Assembly (NCBI GenBank): GCA_013298565.1
Contig: JAAFIC010000020.1
Coordinates: 1 to 41,496, forward strand
Length of the DNA: 41,496 bases
Origin: Alphaproteobacteria bacterium
Lineage (GTDB): Bacteria > Pseudomonadota > Alphaproteobacteria > Elsterales > Elsteraceae
Reading direction: 5' to 3'
Shown: positions 22,882 to 32,742 of the stretch, piece after piece
Layout of the letters: every line of letters starts with the position of its first letter
How positions within the stretch are numbered: position 1 is the stretch's first letter
Translations under genes and position numbers: made by a program
The notes under the pieces: model-generated
Told to the model about the DNA's origin: nothing
The model's database searches: none
The model's input: only the letters and a program-made list of their open reading frames with translations

Positions 22882-23466
22882 ATGAGTGATGATAGCCGAT
22901 CTCGTTTAGCCCAGGAATTGATGGCCACGCTCAAGGTCGATCATGAACGGTCTGCGCGGTATCGCGCCCTCAACGAGCAGCGCGATGCTGCCGACGAATT
23001 TGATCGGCAGGAACGCATTTTTAGCCGGGCAGGGGCGGGCGGCGGCGGTGCAACTCGGCCCGGCGGGCGGTCTAATGAGGGTGGCGACGTTCCGGCGCGT
23101 TCGGAAAATCATGCTAAAGATAGCGTTGGTTTGGCCGCGCACCAGAAGCGCGATAACCGCCGTTTTACCGATCCTGTGCTGCGAATAGGTATTTTCCACG
23201 ATAGTTATGAGACGATTGATTGGTCGTTGGGGGGCCTTATGGTGGGGAATTATGTGGGCGAGTTAAAGTCCAATAATCGCTTTCAGATCACCCTCACGGT
23301 GGCAAGTGCTAAGGCCGGATCCGCTTATTTTGCCGCGCAGGTTCGGGTGATCCGCGTTGATCCGCGCAAACGTACGTTATCCCTCAAGTTTGAAAAACTA
23401 GCCTCGGGCGCGTTCGACTTTCTCTCCGGTTTGCAGTTGCAGCAAGCGCGCAAGCGAATGCCCTAA
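22882..23466 (+). CDS. PilZ-domain protein (possible cyclic di-GMP binder)
   Basis: A 194-residue protein starting at the ATG at 22882 (MSDDSRSRLAQEL), with AGAGGA about 11 bases upstream; an in-frame extension upstream is possible but AT-rich and unlike coding sequence. The N-terminal 90 residues are charged and Gly-rich, probably flexible. The C-terminal part is a PilZ domain with RDNRR (RxxxR) at about 94-98 and DWSLGG (D/NxSxxG) about 20 residues later, the two cyclic di-GMP contact motifs. The partner or output is unknown. A terminator follows at 23499. Confidence 0.75.
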   Translation: MSDDSRSRLAQELMATLKVDHERSARYRALNEQRDAADEFDRQERIFSRAGAGGGGATRPGGRSNEGGDVPARSENHAKDSVGLAAHQKRDNRRFTDPVLRIGIFHDSYETIDWSLGGLMVGNYVGELKSNNRFQITLTVASAKAGSAYFAAQVRVIRVDPRKRTLSLKFEKLASGAFDFLSGLQLQQARKRMP

Positions 23467-23498
23467 CGCTCCCGATCTATTGCGATAGTTGCATTTTT

Positions 23499-23530
23499 CG
23501 CCCTCCGACTCTTCGGGGGGCGTTCGTTTT
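23499..23530 (+). terminator. Terminator after the PilZ gene
   Basis: CGCCCTCCGA-CTCT-TCGGGGGGCG, with one T-G pair, is followed by TTCGTTTT. Confidence 0.75.
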
Positions 23531-23740
23531 AGGGGCTGTGTTCGCGCCTAAGTGCTGCGCTGCACCTGAAAAATTGAGGTTAGGTGCGACAATCTGCGCG
23601 CTACAAATGTGGCATTTCCTTGTCGCGTTCGTATTATAACCTCTGTACCGTCTCATGTGATATTTTGTTTCCAGTGGTTTTGCCGCGTGGAGACAAGATC
23701 ACCCCGCAGAACGGTAAAGATAAAAATTAGGGAGTCAGAA

Positions 23741-25351
23741 ATGTCTAGCATGGCACGGGGCGCTCCGGCGACCACCCCGGCGGAGGAGCGGAAGGTTATT
23801 ATCGCTTCTTCGCTCGGCACCGTTTTCGAATGGTACGACTTCTACCTTTACGGGTCGTTAGCCACGACCATTGCAAAGCAGTTCTTTTCCGGTGTGCCGG
23901 AAACCCAAGCGCTGATTTTCGCGCTGCTAGCCTTCGCTGCCGGCTTTGCGGTTCGCCCCTTCGGTGCCGTCTTCTTCGGGCGCATCGGTGATCTTGTGGG
24001 TCGCAAATACACCTTCCTCGTCACTATTGTGATTATGGGTGCAGCGACCTTCGGGGTCGGTATTCTTCCTACCTACGCCCAAATTGGCATTGCCGCGCCG
24101 ATTATCCTCATCATTCTGCGCTTGCTGCAAGGCTTGGCGCTGGGCGGTGAATATGGTGGTGCCGCCACCTATGTTGCCGAGCACGCTCCCCACGGTAAAC
24201 GCGGCGCGCACACGGCTTGGATTCAGACGACGGCAACGATGGGCCTGTTCCTGTCACTGCTGGTCATTCTCGGTTGCCGTAAATACTTCGGCCCGGCTGA
24301 CTTCGATGCCTATGGCTGGCGCGTGCCGTTCCTCATCTCGATCTTCCTGTTGGCGATCTCGGTTTGGATTCGGACGAAGCTGAACGAGTCGCCTACCTTC
24401 CAGCGCATGAAAGCTGAGGGCAAGCAGTCCAAGGCTCCGCTAACCGAAGCGTTTGGCGAGTGGAAGAACCTTAAGCTCGTCTTGATTGCACTGTTTGGTG
24501 CCGTCGCGGGTCAGGCCGTCGTTTGGTACACAGGGCAGTTCTACGCGCTGTTCTTCCTGACCTCGACCCTGAAGATTGACCCCGAAACCGCCAATTACCT
24601 CATCGCAGGCTCGTTGCTGATCGGTACGCCGTTCTTCATTGTCTTCGGGATCTTGTCCGATAAGATTGGCCGGAAATGGATCATTCTGGGCGGTATGATG
24701 CTCGCGGCAATCACCTACTTCCCAATCTTCCAGGCGCTTACCCAGTACGGCAACCCCGACCTGGCGGCAGCGCACGCGAAGAACAAGGTGGTTGTGTTAG
24801 CCGATCCGGCAGCCTGCTCCTTCCAGTTCAACCCAACTGGCACGATTAAGTTCAATAATCCGTGCGATTTGGCGCGGAGTGATTTGGCCCGGTCGTCGGT
24901 CAACTACGAGAATCAAGCGGCTCCGGCTGGCGCGGAACTGGTCATTCGCTTCAATGATGTTGAAGTGAAGGGCTACGATAAGGCCAAGTTGGCGGAAGCG
25001 ATCAAGAACGCAGGCTATCCGGCGAAAGCTGATCCTGCGAAGATCAATCACTTCGCAATCCTGGTGTTGCTCGTTATTCTTGTGCTCTATGTGACGATGG
25101 TTTACGGCCCGATTGCGGCAATGCTCGTGGAACTCTTCCCAACGCGCATTCGCTACACCTCTATGTCGCTACCGTACCATATCGGGAATGGTTGGTTTGG
25201 GGGCTTCCTGCCGTCGATCAGCTTCGCGTGGGTTGCAGCGGCTGGGAATATCTACTCGGGTCTCTGGTATCCAATCATTATCGCAGTAGGTAGCTTTATC
25301 ATTGGGGCGCTTCTGTTGCCGGAAACCAAGGATAACAACACCAACGACTAA
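23741..25351 (+). CDS. MHS-family major facilitator transporter with a large loop insertion
   Basis: A 536-residue, 12-segment transporter. SSLGTVFEWYDFYLYGSLA, then RPFGAVFFGRIGDLVGRKYTF and GLALGGEYGGAATYVAEHAP are hallmarks of the metabolite:proton symporter (ProP/KgtP) branch. It should import an organic acid, betaine or related solute by proton symport; the substrate is unknown. Between membrane segments 9 and 10 (about residues 336-436) is a soluble insertion of about 100 residues with two cysteines (359, 375), absent from classic ProP or KgtP. The ATG at 23741 has AGGGAG 7 bases upstream. It is monocistronic, with a terminator at 25378. Confidence 0.9.
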   Translation: MSSMARGAPATTPAEERKVIIASSLGTVFEWYDFYLYGSLATTIAKQFFSGVPETQALIFALLAFAAGFAVRPFGAVFFGRIGDLVGRKYTFLVTIVIMGAATFGVGILPTYAQIGIAAPIILIILRLLQGLALGGEYGGAATYVAEHAPHGKRGAHTAWIQTTATMGLFLSLLVILGCRKYFGPADFDAYGWRVPFLISIFLLAISVWIRTKLNESPTFQRMKAEGKQSKAPLTEAFGEWKNLKLVLIALFGAVAGQAVVWYTGQFYALFFLTSTLKIDPETANYLIAGSLLIGTPFFIVFGILSDKIGRKWIILGGMMLAAITYFPIFQALTQYGNPDLAAAHAKNKVVVLADPAACSFQFNPTGTIKFNNPCDLARSDLARSSVNYENQAAPAGAELVIRFNDVEVKGYDKAKLAEAIKNAGYPAKADPAKINHFAILVLLVILVLYVTMVYGPIAAMLVELFPTRIRYTSMSLPYHIGNGWFGGFLPSISFAWVAAAGNIYSGLWYPIIIAVGSFIIGALLLPETKDNNTND

Positions 25352-25377
25352 TCGCTTTTTCTAAGGCGGCTCTCTTA

Positions 25378-25414
25378 ACCCCTCCTCGGTTTGCCGGGGA
25401 GGGGTTTTGTTTTT
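25378..25414 (+). terminator. Terminator between the MHS transporter and lipB
   Basis: AACCCCTCC...GGAGGGGTT followed by TTGTTTTT. The T run touches the lipB stop codon, and the A-rich left side lets it also serve the opposite strand. Confidence 0.9.
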
Positions 25415-26036
25415 AGAGATCGGGAAACAGCGCCGGGCGGGTTGCGGCGAGGGCAGCGTCGAGGCTGGTAAGGCTGGCCGTTAGGCCAAGGTCGGCCAGC
25501 GATGTTACCCCATGCTCCTGAATGCCGCAGGGCACGATCCCGGTGAAATGGCCAAGATCGGGGCTGACGTTGATGGCGATGCCGTGCAGCGTGACCCAGC
25601 GCCTAATTCGCACACCAATGGCGGCAATCTTATCTTCCCGCTGCGGCCCGCGTTGCACCCAGATGCCGACGCGCCCTTGCCGCCTTTCGCCCGTAACGCC
25701 AAGCTGGGCGAGGGATTGGATGATCCATTCTTCCAAAGCCGTCACATAGGCCCGCACGTCGCGCCCGCGCGCTTTGAGATCGAGCATAAGATAGACCACA
25801 CGCTGACCGGGGCCGTGGTAAGTGTATTGCCCGCCGCGCCCGGCGTCATAGACCGGGAAGCGCGGATCGAGCAGGTCTGCGGCTTGGGCGGAGGTGCCTG
25901 CTGTATAGAGGGCGGGGTGTTCGAGCAGCCAGATCAACTCGTCTGCCGTGCCTGCGTGGATGGCGTCGGCGCGGGCGTCCATTGCGGCAAGGGCCTCGGG
26001 GTAGGGGGTAAGGCCGGGCGTAACGCGCCATTCCAT
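25413..26036 (-). CDS. lipB: Octanoyl-[acyl-carrier-protein]:protein N-octanoyltransferase
   Basis: A 207-residue protein of normal LipB length. It has the [14 protein letters not shown] and [21 protein letters not shown] motifs, the catalytic Lys136 ([12 protein letters not shown]) and Cys170 in [16 protein letters not shown]. It transfers octanoate from acyl carrier protein to lipoyl domains as the first step of lipoate synthesis. lipA is not in the window. Single gene, converging on the MHS transporter. Confidence 0.95.
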   Translation of the reverse strand: MEWRVTPGLTPYPEALAAMDARADAIHAGTADELIWLLEHPALYTAGTSAQAADLLDPRFPVYDAGRGGQYTYHGPGQRVVYLMLDLKARGRDVRAYVTALEEWIIQSLAQLGVTGERRQGRVGIWVQRGPQREDKIAAIGVRIRRWVTLHGIAINVSPDLGHFTGIVPCGIQEHGVTSLADLGLTASLTSLDAALAATRPALFPDL

Positions 26037-26198
26037 CGCATAAATCCTCGGCTGGGGCGGGAGTCTTGCCAGAAAACCGACAGAGACACGGCACCGTGAT
26101 AGCGTGTTTAGGATAGCCCATAAGATGCCCCTTGCCGTCTGTCCAGGGATTTGCTAAACGCTTGCTTCCGGGCCAGATAATGGCCCCTGTCGTGCGAT

Positions 26199-26283
26199 GC
26201 GGTCGTGGCGGAATTGGTAGACGCGCAGCGTTGAGGTCGCTGTGGGGCAACCCGTGGAAGTTCGAGTCTTCTCGACCGCACCA
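26199..26283 (+). tRNA. tRNA-Leu(GAG)
   Basis: An 85-nt tRNA with acceptor arms GCGGTCG/CGACCGC, encoded ACCA end, D-arm GGCGGAATTGGTAGACGC, anticodon stem CAGCG/CGCTG around TTGAGGT (anticodon GAG at 26233-26235), the long class II variable arm, and T-loop GTTCGAGTC. It reads CUC/CUU leucine codons. Confidence 0.97.
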
Positions 26284-26287
26284 TACA

Positions 26288-26324
26288 CAAAAAACCCTGC
26301 TAGGCTCGCCTCGCGGGTTTTTTT
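26288..26324 (+). terminator. Terminator after tRNA-Leu
   Basis: AAAACCCTGC...GCGGGTTTTTTT, an imperfect GC stem then seven T residues, directly after the tRNA. Confidence 0.85.
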
Positions 26325-26369
26325 GTGTTTTATGCTGGTGGACGAACCCGTTCGGGAAGGTTTCATCCC

Positions 26370-26687
26370 ATGTCGCAGAAAATCATCCGTAGCGCCGAAT
26401 TCACCGCCTCCCGCGCCTGGGGCGCGCTCGACATTGCCAGCATGGGCGGCGTCACCACGCGCCTGCATTGGACCGATCAGCCCTATAAGTGGCATATGAA
26501 TGAGGGGGAAGAGGTGTTCGTGGTCCTCAACGGTACCGTCGATATGCACTACCGCGAGGCGGGTGAGGAAAAACAGGCGGTTCTGCACACGGGCGATATT
26601 TTCTTCGCCGGGTTGGGGTGCGAGCATGTTGCCCACCCGCGCGGGGAAGCGCGCATTCTCGTTGTCGAGACAGAGGGCAGCGTTTAG
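26370..26687 (+). CDS. Small cupin-domain protein
   Basis: A 105-residue single-cupin protein. The start ATG at 26370 has GGAAGG about 10 bases upstream. The first cupin motif is partly conserved (KWHMNEGEEVFVVLNGTVDMHY, with one His and Glu for metal), and the second runs through LHTGDIFFAGLGCEHVAHP, which adds His residues. It may bind a metal and a small ligand; no reaction can be assigned. It stands between tRNA-Leu and maeB on the same strand. Confidence 0.8.
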   Translation: MSQKIIRSAEFTASRAWGALDIASMGGVTTRLHWTDQPYKWHMNEGEEVFVVLNGTVDMHYREAGEEKQAVLHTGDIFFAGLGCEHVAHPRGEARILVVETEGSV

Positions 26688-26873
26688 CTTAAATTCGCCT
26701 TTTAGTTTCTCCTTATTGCCAAATAGGCCCCTGCTGTGTCCTCCTCTTGCACGAAAAAGCGGTTCAGGTGATAGAATCTTGCGCTTGCCGTCGTCTAAGC
26801 GCGTAGGGTAACGAGAAACATCAAAGACACTCTCCGTTGTTTATGGGAGGGTTCATAGGGAGGATGGCCGTCT

Positions 26874-29150
26874 ATGGCTGAGGATATCCGCGAAGCCGCG
26901 CTTGAGTATCACCGTCTGCCGCAGCCGGGGAAGTTGGCGATTATGCCAACCAAACCTATGGCAACCCAGCGCGACCTTGCCTTGGCCTATTCGCCCGGCG
27001 TGGCCTATGCGTGTGCCGAGATTGTTGCCGATCCAGCCAATGCCGCCAAATATACCGCGCGCGCCAATCTGGTCGCCGTTATCAGCAACGGCACAGCAGT
27101 GTTGGGGCTAGGGGCCATCGGCCCGTTGGCCTCCAAGCCGGTGATGGAAGGTAAGGCGGTTCTGTTCAAGAAATTCGCCGGGATCGACGTGTTCGATATC
27201 GAAATTGACGCCGACGATCCCGATAAGGCCGTGGAAGTGATTGCCGCGCTGGAGCCGACTTTCGGCGGCATCAATCTTGAAGATTTCAAAGCGCCGGAAT
27301 GTTTCGAGATCGAATCGCGCCTGCGCGCCCGCATGAAAATTCCGGTATTCCACGACGATCAGCACGGCACTGCTATTATCGTCGGGGCTGCGATTTTGAA
27401 TGGCTTGCGCGTTGTCGGCAAAAGCCTGCAAGAGGTTAAGCTGGTCACGTCCGGTGCCGGGGCAGCCGCGCTGGCCTGCCTTGATTTGCTGGTCGATATG
27501 GGTCTGCCGCTAGAGAATATCACCGTCACCGATCTGGCGGGCGTGGTCTATAAAGGCCGTGTCGAGTTGATGGACCCGCGCAAGGAGCGCTATGCGCGCG
27601 ACACCAACGCGCGTGGGTTGGCCGAGGCTATCGTCGGGGCCGATATTTTCTTAGGTCTTTCCGCCCCGCGCGTGCTGAAGCCGGAAATGGTTATGGCGAT
27701 GGGCGAGCGGCCCATCATCATGGCGCTGGCGAACCCAACGCCGGAGATTATGCCCGATGAGGTGAAGGCCATCCGCCCGGATGCTATCGTTGCCACGGGC
27801 CGATCAGACTATCCCAATCAGGTGAACAACGTCCTCTGCTTCCCCTTCATCTTTCGGGGTGCGTTGGATGTTGGCGCAACGGTGATTAACGAGGCGATGA
27901 AGATTGCTTGCGTTAAGGCGATTGCCGATTTGGCGATGGCCGAAGCCTCGGAAATCGTCGCGAATGCTTATACTGAAGAGGATCTGAAGTTCGGCCCGGA
28001 GTATCTCATTCCGAAACCGTTCGATCCGCGTTTGATCGTGGAAATCGCCCCAGCGGTTGCCAAAGCTGCGATGGATAGCGGCGTGGCGACGCGCCCGATT
28101 GAGGATTTTGACGCCTACCGCGACCACCTTAGCCAGTTCGTCTATCGCTCCGGCCAGCTTGCCCGCCCAATCTTCGATGCCGCGAAACGCGATCCGCGCC
28201 GGGTTGTGTTTGCGGAAGGGGAGGAGGAGCGGGTTTTGCGCGCTGTGCAGCAGGCGCTGGATGAAAAGCTCTGTCGTCCGATTCTTATTGGCCGCCCGGA
28301 CGTTATCGAAAGCCGCATTGCCCGCCTGGGGCTGCGCTTGAAGTTGGGGGATACCGTCGAGGTTTGTAACCCCAACTCCGATCCGCGCTATAATGAATAC
28401 TCGGCGCTCTATCACAGCCTTATGGCCCGGCGCGGCGTGTCGCCCGATAATGCCCGCCAGATCGTTCGCACGCGCAATACCGTGATCGCGGCGCTGATGC
28501 TGCGGCGCGGCGAGGCGGATGCGTTGATTTGCGGCACGATTGGCCGCTATCACCGCCACCTCAATCATATTGAGGAAGTGATTGGGCGGGCGCGGGGCGT
28601 TTCCAGCTTCTATGCTTTGAACGCGCTGATTCTGCCGAAGGGCACCTATTTCGTCTGTGATACTCATGTGCAGCGCGACCCGTCGGCAGCGCAACTGGCG
28701 GAAATGACCATTCTTGCGACCGATGTGGTGCGCCGCTTCGGCTTGCCGCCGAAAGTGGCGCTGCTCTCCCACTCCAACTTCGGCGGGTCAGACGCGCCGT
28801 CGGCGGTAAGGATGCACCAGGCGCTCGACCTTATCGTCGAGCGCGTTCCCGACTTGGAGGTGGAAGGTGAAATGCACGCCGATAGCGCCTTGAACGAGGA
28901 AATCCGCAATCGAATTTTCCCTGGTTCGCGCCTAAAAGGTTCAGCAAACCTGCTGATCATGCCGGGCCTGGATGCGGCTAATATCTCGTTCAACCTGCTC
29001 AAATCCACCTCCGACGGTCTGTCTATCGGCCCGATGCTGCTGGGCGCCGCCAAACCCGCGCATATCCTCACCCCCTCCGTCACGGTGCGCGGGATTCTCA
29101 ATATGATCGCGACAGCGGTGGTTCACGCGCAGCAGTTGGAGGCGAAGTAG
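26874..29150 (+). CDS. maeB: NADP-dependent malic enzyme with C-terminal phosphotransacetylase-like domain
   Basis: A 758-residue hybrid malic enzyme of usual MaeB length. Residues about 15-155 form the malic N-domain ([15 protein letters not shown]), with the catalytic region [15 protein letters not shown] at about 160. The nucleotide-binding domain has [16 protein letters not shown]. From about 430 a phosphotransacetylase-like domain begins ([18 protein letters not shown]) and ends [16 protein letters not shown]. Malic enzyme decarboxylates malate to pyruvate with NADP; the C-terminal domain usually lacks acetyltransferase activity and senses acetyl-CoA. Single gene with its own upstream region. 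Confidence 0.95.
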   Translation: MAEDIREAALEYHRLPQPGKLAIMPTKPMATQRDLALAYSPGVAYACAEIVADPANAAKYTARANLVAVISNGTAVLGLGAIGPLASKPVMEGKAVLFKKFAGIDVFDIEIDADDPDKAVEVIAALEPTFGGINLEDFKAPECFEIESRLRARMKIPVFHDDQHGTAIIVGAAILNGLRVVGKSLQEVKLVTSGAGAAALACLDLLVDMGLPLENITVTDLAGVVYKGRVELMDPRKERYARDTNARGLAEAIVGADIFLGLSAPRVLKPEMVMAMGERPIIMALANPTPEIMPDEVKAIRPDAIVATGRSDYPNQVNNVLCFPFIFRGALDVGATVINEAMKIACVKAIADLAMAEASEIVANAYTEEDLKFGPEYLIPKPFDPRLIVEIAPAVAKAAMDSGVATRPIEDFDAYRDHLSQFVYRSGQLARPIFDAAKRDPRRVVFAEGEEERVLRAVQQALDEKLCRPILIGRPDVIESRIARLGLRLKLGDTVEVCNPNSDPRYNEYSALYHSLMARRGVSPDNARQIVRTRNTVIAALMLRRGEADALICGTIGRYHRHLNHIEEVIGRARGVSSFYALNALILPKGTYFVCDTHVQRDPSAAQLAEMTILATDVVRRFGLPPKVALLSHSNFGGSDAPSAVRMHQALDLIVERVPDLEVEGEMHADSALNEEIRNRIFPGSRLKGSANLLIMPGLDAANISFNLLKSTSDGLSIGPMLLGAAKPAHILTPSVTVRGILNMIATAVVHAQQLEAK

Positions 29151-29297
29151 GGGAGACTCTCCTTGACTACCGGGGCGGGGGGCGCTACTAAACCGCCTCT
29201 TCCGCGAGGAATGCCCGGCAGGGTGTTTCTAGCTCCCATAGGTTTGTGGGAGTCAGCACGCGAAGGCTCGGTAAAATTTATCTTAGAGAGAGCAGCT

Positions 29298-29912
29298 ATG
29301 TCCAAGCGTATCCAAGCCAAATACAAGATTAATCGCCGTCTGGGCGTCAACCTTTGGGGCCGCGCCAAGTCGCCGCTGAACAAGCGCGAGTATGGCCCCG
29401 GTCAGCATGGTCAGCGTCGTCGTAAACCGACTGACTATGGCACTCAGCTTCAAGCGAAGCAAAAGCTTAAGGGCTATTACGGCAATATCGGCGAGCGCGC
29501 GTTCCGCAAGCTCTACCAGGAAGCCGTGCGCCGCAAGGGCGATTCGGGCGAAAATTTGATTGGCTTGCTAGAGCGCCGTTTGGATGCGGTTGTGTACCGC
29601 CTAAAGTTTGCCATCACCCCGTTCGCCGCCCGCCAGTTGGTGAGCCACGGCCATGTGAAGGTGAACGGTAAGCGCGTCAACATCGCCTCGTATCAGATCA
29701 GCGATAACGATGTGATCGAGCTGACCAGCAAGGCGAAGCAAATGGCTGTCGTTATGGAGTCGCAAGCCTCCAAGGAACGCGACGTGCCGGACTATTACGA
29801 ACACGATCAAGCGAACGCCAAAGGCAAGTTTCTGCGCGCGCCGAAACTGGCCGATGTACCGTATCCGGTGCAGATGGAACCGAACCTTGTGGTCGAATTC
29901 TACTCGCGTTAA
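29298..29912 (+). CDS. rpsD: 30S ribosomal protein S4
   Basis: A 204-residue S4 of normal length: [35 protein letters not shown], the S4 RNA-binding domain ([14 protein letters not shown], then [14 protein letters not shown]) and a [10 protein letters not shown] end. It binds the 5' domain of 16S rRNA early in assembly. The start is the ATG at 29298; the frame is open upstream, but that part is not S4-like. The 147-bp leader has a small hairpin (CTCCCA/TGGGAG, 29236-29255) that might take part in S4 autoregulation. It is stand-alone rather than in the alpha operon, as usual in alphaproteobacteria. Confidence 0.97.
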   Translation: MSKRIQAKYKINRRLGVNLWGRAKSPLNKREYGPGQHGQRRRKPTDYGTQLQAKQKLKGYYGNIGERAFRKLYQEAVRRKGDSGENLIGLLERRLDAVVYRLKFAITPFAARQLVSHGHVKVNGKRVNIASYQISDNDVIELTSKAKQMAVVMESQASKERDVPDYYEHDQANAKGKFLRAPKLADVPYPVQMEPNLVVEFYSR

Positions 29913-29933
29913 GCGCGATAGAATCCCTAGATC

Positions 29934-29974
29934 AAAAACCCCGCCGAGGTTGCCTCGGCGGGGTTTTCTTTTGG
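29934..29974 (+). terminator. Terminator after rpsD, with a duplicated right half
   Basis: AAAAACCCCGCCGAGG-TTG-CCTCGGCGGGGTTTTCTTTT is a very strong stem. The 18-base segment GGCGGGGTTTTCTTTTGG (29957-29974) is repeated exactly at 29975-29992. Confidence 0.93.
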
Positions 29975-30015
29975 GGCGGGGTTTTCTTTTGGAACCGCGC
30001 TATCGGCAAGATAGA

Positions 30016-30921
30016 TTACGCCGTTGCCGCTCGTCGCGCCTTCCGCACTAACTCGCTGGTATAGAGCGCTAGACTTAGCCAGATGCAGCCGAAGGCAATA
30101 GCGTGCCCTTGGGTGAAGGTTTCACCGTAGAGAGTGATCCCGAGCAGGAACTGGCACGACGGGGCTATATATTGAAAAATCCCCACGGTCGCATACGGCA
30201 GGCGGCGTGCCGCCGCGACGAACGCCACCAGGGGCACGATGGTGACGATAGACGTGCCAATCAGCAGGGCGTTGAGCGTGGGGGAGGGGAAAATCGTCGC
30301 CATTCCGGCCTCACTGCTCATGACCCGCCACGTCAGCCAGGCACAGCAGGGGCCGAACACCAGCAGCGTCTCGAAAAACAGCCCGACCAGCGGATCGACC
30401 GGCGTGATTTTTCGCACTAAGCCATAGATACCGAAGCTGATCGCAAGGGTTAGCGCGATCCAGGGAAAGCTTCCGCCACCAAGCACTAGCCCCACCACGC
30501 CGGCGGCGGCAATGGCAACCGCGATCCCCTGGCGCGGGGAAAGCCGCTCTTTTAACACCAACATCCCAAGAACGACGTTCACCAGCGGGTTGATGAAGTA
30601 CCCCAGGCTTGATTCCAGAACATGACCGTTGCTAATGGCCCAAAGCCACACGCCCCAGTTTGTGCTGATAAGCGCCCCTGAGAGAATGAGTCGCCCCAGC
30701 AATCGTGGTTGCCGGGCAGTAGCGATCACCTGCTTTAAGCGCCCGCTGACCAGCACAATGAGGAGCAGCGCCGTCAGGGTCCACACAATCCGATGCGCGA
30801 GCATATCCGGCGTCGGCACACTGCCAAGCTCGCGGAAATAGAGCGGAGCCAAGCCCCAACAGCCGAAAGCCATCAAAGCATAAAGATAACCGGCGGTGGG
30901 GGGCGGGGCGACGGGCGACAT
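30016..30921 (-). CDS. rarD: RarD-type EamA-family permease
   Basis: A 301-residue membrane protein with about 10 hydrophobic segments. It carries RarD signatures: GYLYALMAFGCWGLAPLYF at the start, TNWGVWLWAISNGHVLESSLGYFINPL, and PLVAFVAAARRLPYATVGIFQYIAPS, spread across the two EamA halves. The family is named after chloramphenicol sensitivity in E. coli, but its substrate is not known. Single gene, with its 3' end facing rpsD. Confidence 0.92.
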   Translation of the reverse strand: MSPVAPPPTAGYLYALMAFGCWGLAPLYFRELGSVPTPDMLAHRIVWTLTALLLIVLVSGRLKQVIATARQPRLLGRLILSGALISTNWGVWLWAISNGHVLESSLGYFINPLVNVVLGMLVLKERLSPRQGIAVAIAAAGVVGLVLGGGSFPWIALTLAISFGIYGLVRKITPVDPLVGLFFETLLVFGPCCAWLTWRVMSSEAGMATIFPSPTLNALLIGTSIVTIVPLVAFVAAARRLPYATVGIFQYIAPSCQFLLGITLYGETFTQGHAIAFGCIWLSLALYTSELVRKARRAATA

Positions 30922-31052
30922 GGTGTCCCTTTACACTGTTAGGGAGCAACTCTAACAGAGCCTTCCGTTAAAGTTTCGTGCGAAACTTGCGGGTCAGCCG
31001 CCGAATTTTTTATGAATAGTTAAACATACCCGATGAAATATCGACAAACGAC

Positions 31053-31087
31053 AAAACCGCCCGAAAGAGAAAATCTCTCTGGGGCGG
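31053..31087 (-). terminator. Terminator after rpsU
   Basis: On the minus strand CCGCCCC-AGAGAGATTTTCTCTTT-CGGGCGG is followed by TTTTG, an extended stem with an inner AGAGA/TCTCT part. Confidence 0.85.
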
Positions 31088-31138
31088 CTAACCTGCCGTT
31101 CCAAAACCCCAGAAGATGGGGACAAGGAAAACTGTTGC

Positions 31139-31342
31139 TTAGAAGCCTTCGCGTTCCAGCCGCTTCCGCAGCAGTTTGCGATGACGGCGCACCGCCTCGG
31201 CTTGTTCGCGTGCCCGACGTTCCGAGGGCTTCTCGAAATTACGGCGTAGCTTCATTTCACGGAAAATCCCTTCGCGCTGCATCTTCTTCTTCAGCGCGCG
31301 CAGGGCTTGATCGACATTATTGTCGCGGACGATCACATGCAC
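31139..31342 (-). CDS. rpsU: 30S ribosomal protein S21
   Basis: A 67-residue basic protein of S21 length. It has [20 protein letters not shown], then [19 protein letters not shown] and a Lys/Arg-rich end. S21 sits near the 3' end of 16S rRNA in the platform and helps start-site selection. Single gene with its own terminator. Confidence 0.96.
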   Translation of the reverse strand: MHVIVRDNNVDQALRALKKKMQREGIFREMKLRRNFEKPSERRAREQAEAVRRHRKLLRKRLEREGF

Positions 31343-31505
31343 GGTTTAACTCACGCCCCTTTAAACTTGATCGATTGAACCGACGGATAAGAGGGCGTCC
31401 GGGTACCATATGTAAGCGGGTTTGGAAAGAGAGATTCGCATAAAACTGAAAATCCAACCCCCTACTCTTGGTTTACGAAAGCGTCACTCCCTGCAATAAT
31501 AGGGC

Positions 31506-32087
31506 ATGAAATCTGGTTTGCCCATCCCTCAATCCGACGCCGCCCTGCCCATCGTGACCGCAGGTCATCCGGCCTTGCGCGCCATTGCGACAGCCGTGCC
31601 CGACCCTACCGATCCGGCGATTGCCCGGCTGGGGCGTATTCTCGTGAATAGCCTCTACGAGGTTGGCGGCGTTGGGCTGGCCGCCCCACAGGTCGGCATT
31701 GGCCTGCGCGTGGTCTTGTTCTCGGTCCCCGCCCGCCGCCTTACCGGTGCCCCGGACGATCCCGAACAAGGCCCGATGGTGCTGGTGAACCCGCTCATCA
31801 CGCCGTTGGGCAGCGAAACCGAAGAAGATTGGGAGGGGTGCCTGTCGCTCCCCGGCCTTACCGGACGGGTCTTGCGCCCGCGCCGCATCCGCTACCAGGG
31901 CATAACCCCGGCAGGGGCTGCGATAGATCGCACGGTGGGCGGCTTTCACGCGCGGGTGGTCCAGCATGAGTGCGATCACTTAGACGGCACCCTCTACCCG
32001 CAGCGGATGCCCAATATGAGCACGCTGATGTATGCCGATCATCGGCTGAACCTTACGGCCCTTTTAGCGGAAAGTACGATGTCATGA
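31506..32087 (+). CDS. def: Peptide deformylase
   Basis: A 193-residue deformylase. Motif 1 is GGVGLAAPQVGI, motif 2 is EGCLSLPG with metal ligand Cys112, and motif 3 is QHECDHLDG with His154, Glu155 and His158. It removes the formyl group from the N-terminus of new proteins. fmt does not follow, unlike the common def-fmt order, so this may be one of two deformylases. Its TGA overlaps the ATG of the COQ9 gene (ATGA at 32084-32087). Confidence 0.92.
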   Translation: MKSGLPIPQSDAALPIVTAGHPALRAIATAVPDPTDPAIARLGRILVNSLYEVGGVGLAAPQVGIGLRVVLFSVPARRLTGAPDDPEQGPMVLVNPLITPLGSETEEDWEGCLSLPGLTGRVLRPRRIRYQGITPAGAAIDRTVGGFHARVVQHECDHLDGTLYPQRMPNMSTLMYADHRLNLTALLAESTMS

Positions 32088-32734
32088 GTCTCGATGTCTT
32101 ACGCGCCCGCCTGCTACCCGTCCTTTTAGCGGAAGTCCCTTTTGAAGGTTGGACGCCGAAGGGCCTCGCCCAAGCCGCTCAGCAGGCGGGGTTTACCGAG
32201 GTCGATTTGGCGCGCGCCTTTCCTGGTGGCGCAGTCGATGTCATCACTTACTGGAACCAGAGCCTCGATACCGAGGCGGCGGCGGCTGTGGCGGCGGCAA
32301 CCGGCCTGAAAGTTCGGGAAAAGATCACCCTGGGTGTCCGAACCCGCCTTACGCTCGCCACTCCCCATAAGGAAGCCGTGCGCCGGGGGTTGGGGCTGCT
32401 CGCGCTGCCGGGGAACGCTGGCCTTGCGGCGCGGCTGCTCTCGAACAGTATGAACGCGCTTTGGTACGCAGCAGGGGACCGGGCGACCGATTTCAATTTT
32501 TACACGAAACGCGGCCTGCTGGCTGGCGTCTATGTCACCACGCTGCTCTACTGGCTCGATGACGAAACGGAGGGGGCGGCAGCCACCTGGGTTTTTCTTG
32601 ATAAGCGTATTGCCGATGCCCTGCGGCTCCCCCGTTTGCTAGACCCCGTGAAGCGGGCCGTGCGGGGGCTTGCTGCGCCGTTTCGCCGTCCTGCCCCCGG
32701 CAACACCCCCAGCTCAACCCCTGGCCCGGCCTAA
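32084..32734 (+). CDS. COQ9-family protein for ubiquinone synthesis
   Basis: A 216-residue protein matching the COQ9 family: an N-terminal TetR-like helical region (EGWTPKGLAQAAQQAGF), a central SNSMNALWYAAGDRATDFNFYTKR motif (here cut by normal variation) and the lipid-binding helix near LLAGVYVTTLLYWLDD. COQ9 binds isoprenoid lipids and assists COQ7 in ubiquinone synthesis. The start is set at the ATG at 32084, overlapping the def stop, so the two are translationally coupled. A Pro-rich tail ends the protein. Confidence 0.9.
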   Translation: MSLDVLRARLLPVLLAEVPFEGWTPKGLAQAAQQAGFTEVDLARAFPGGAVDVITYWNQSLDTEAAAAVAAATGLKVREKITLGVRTRLTLATPHKEAVRRGLGLLALPGNAGLAARLLSNSMNALWYAAGDRATDFNFYTKRGLLAGVYVTTLLYWLDDETEGAAATWVFLDKRIADALRLPRLLDPVKRAVRGLAAPFRRPAPGNTPSSTPGPA

Positions 32735-32742
32735 CCGCGCCC

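Noticed and set aside
26800-26840. AACGAGAAACATCAAAGACACTCT resembles part of hairpin A of the mosaic elements
   Set aside because: Only a short partial match with no pairing arms, so it was not counted as a copy.
27804-28772. Long open frame of 322 codons on the minus strand
   Set aside because: It lies fully inside maeB, which has clear motifs from end to end. Long antisense frames are expected in GC-rich genes.
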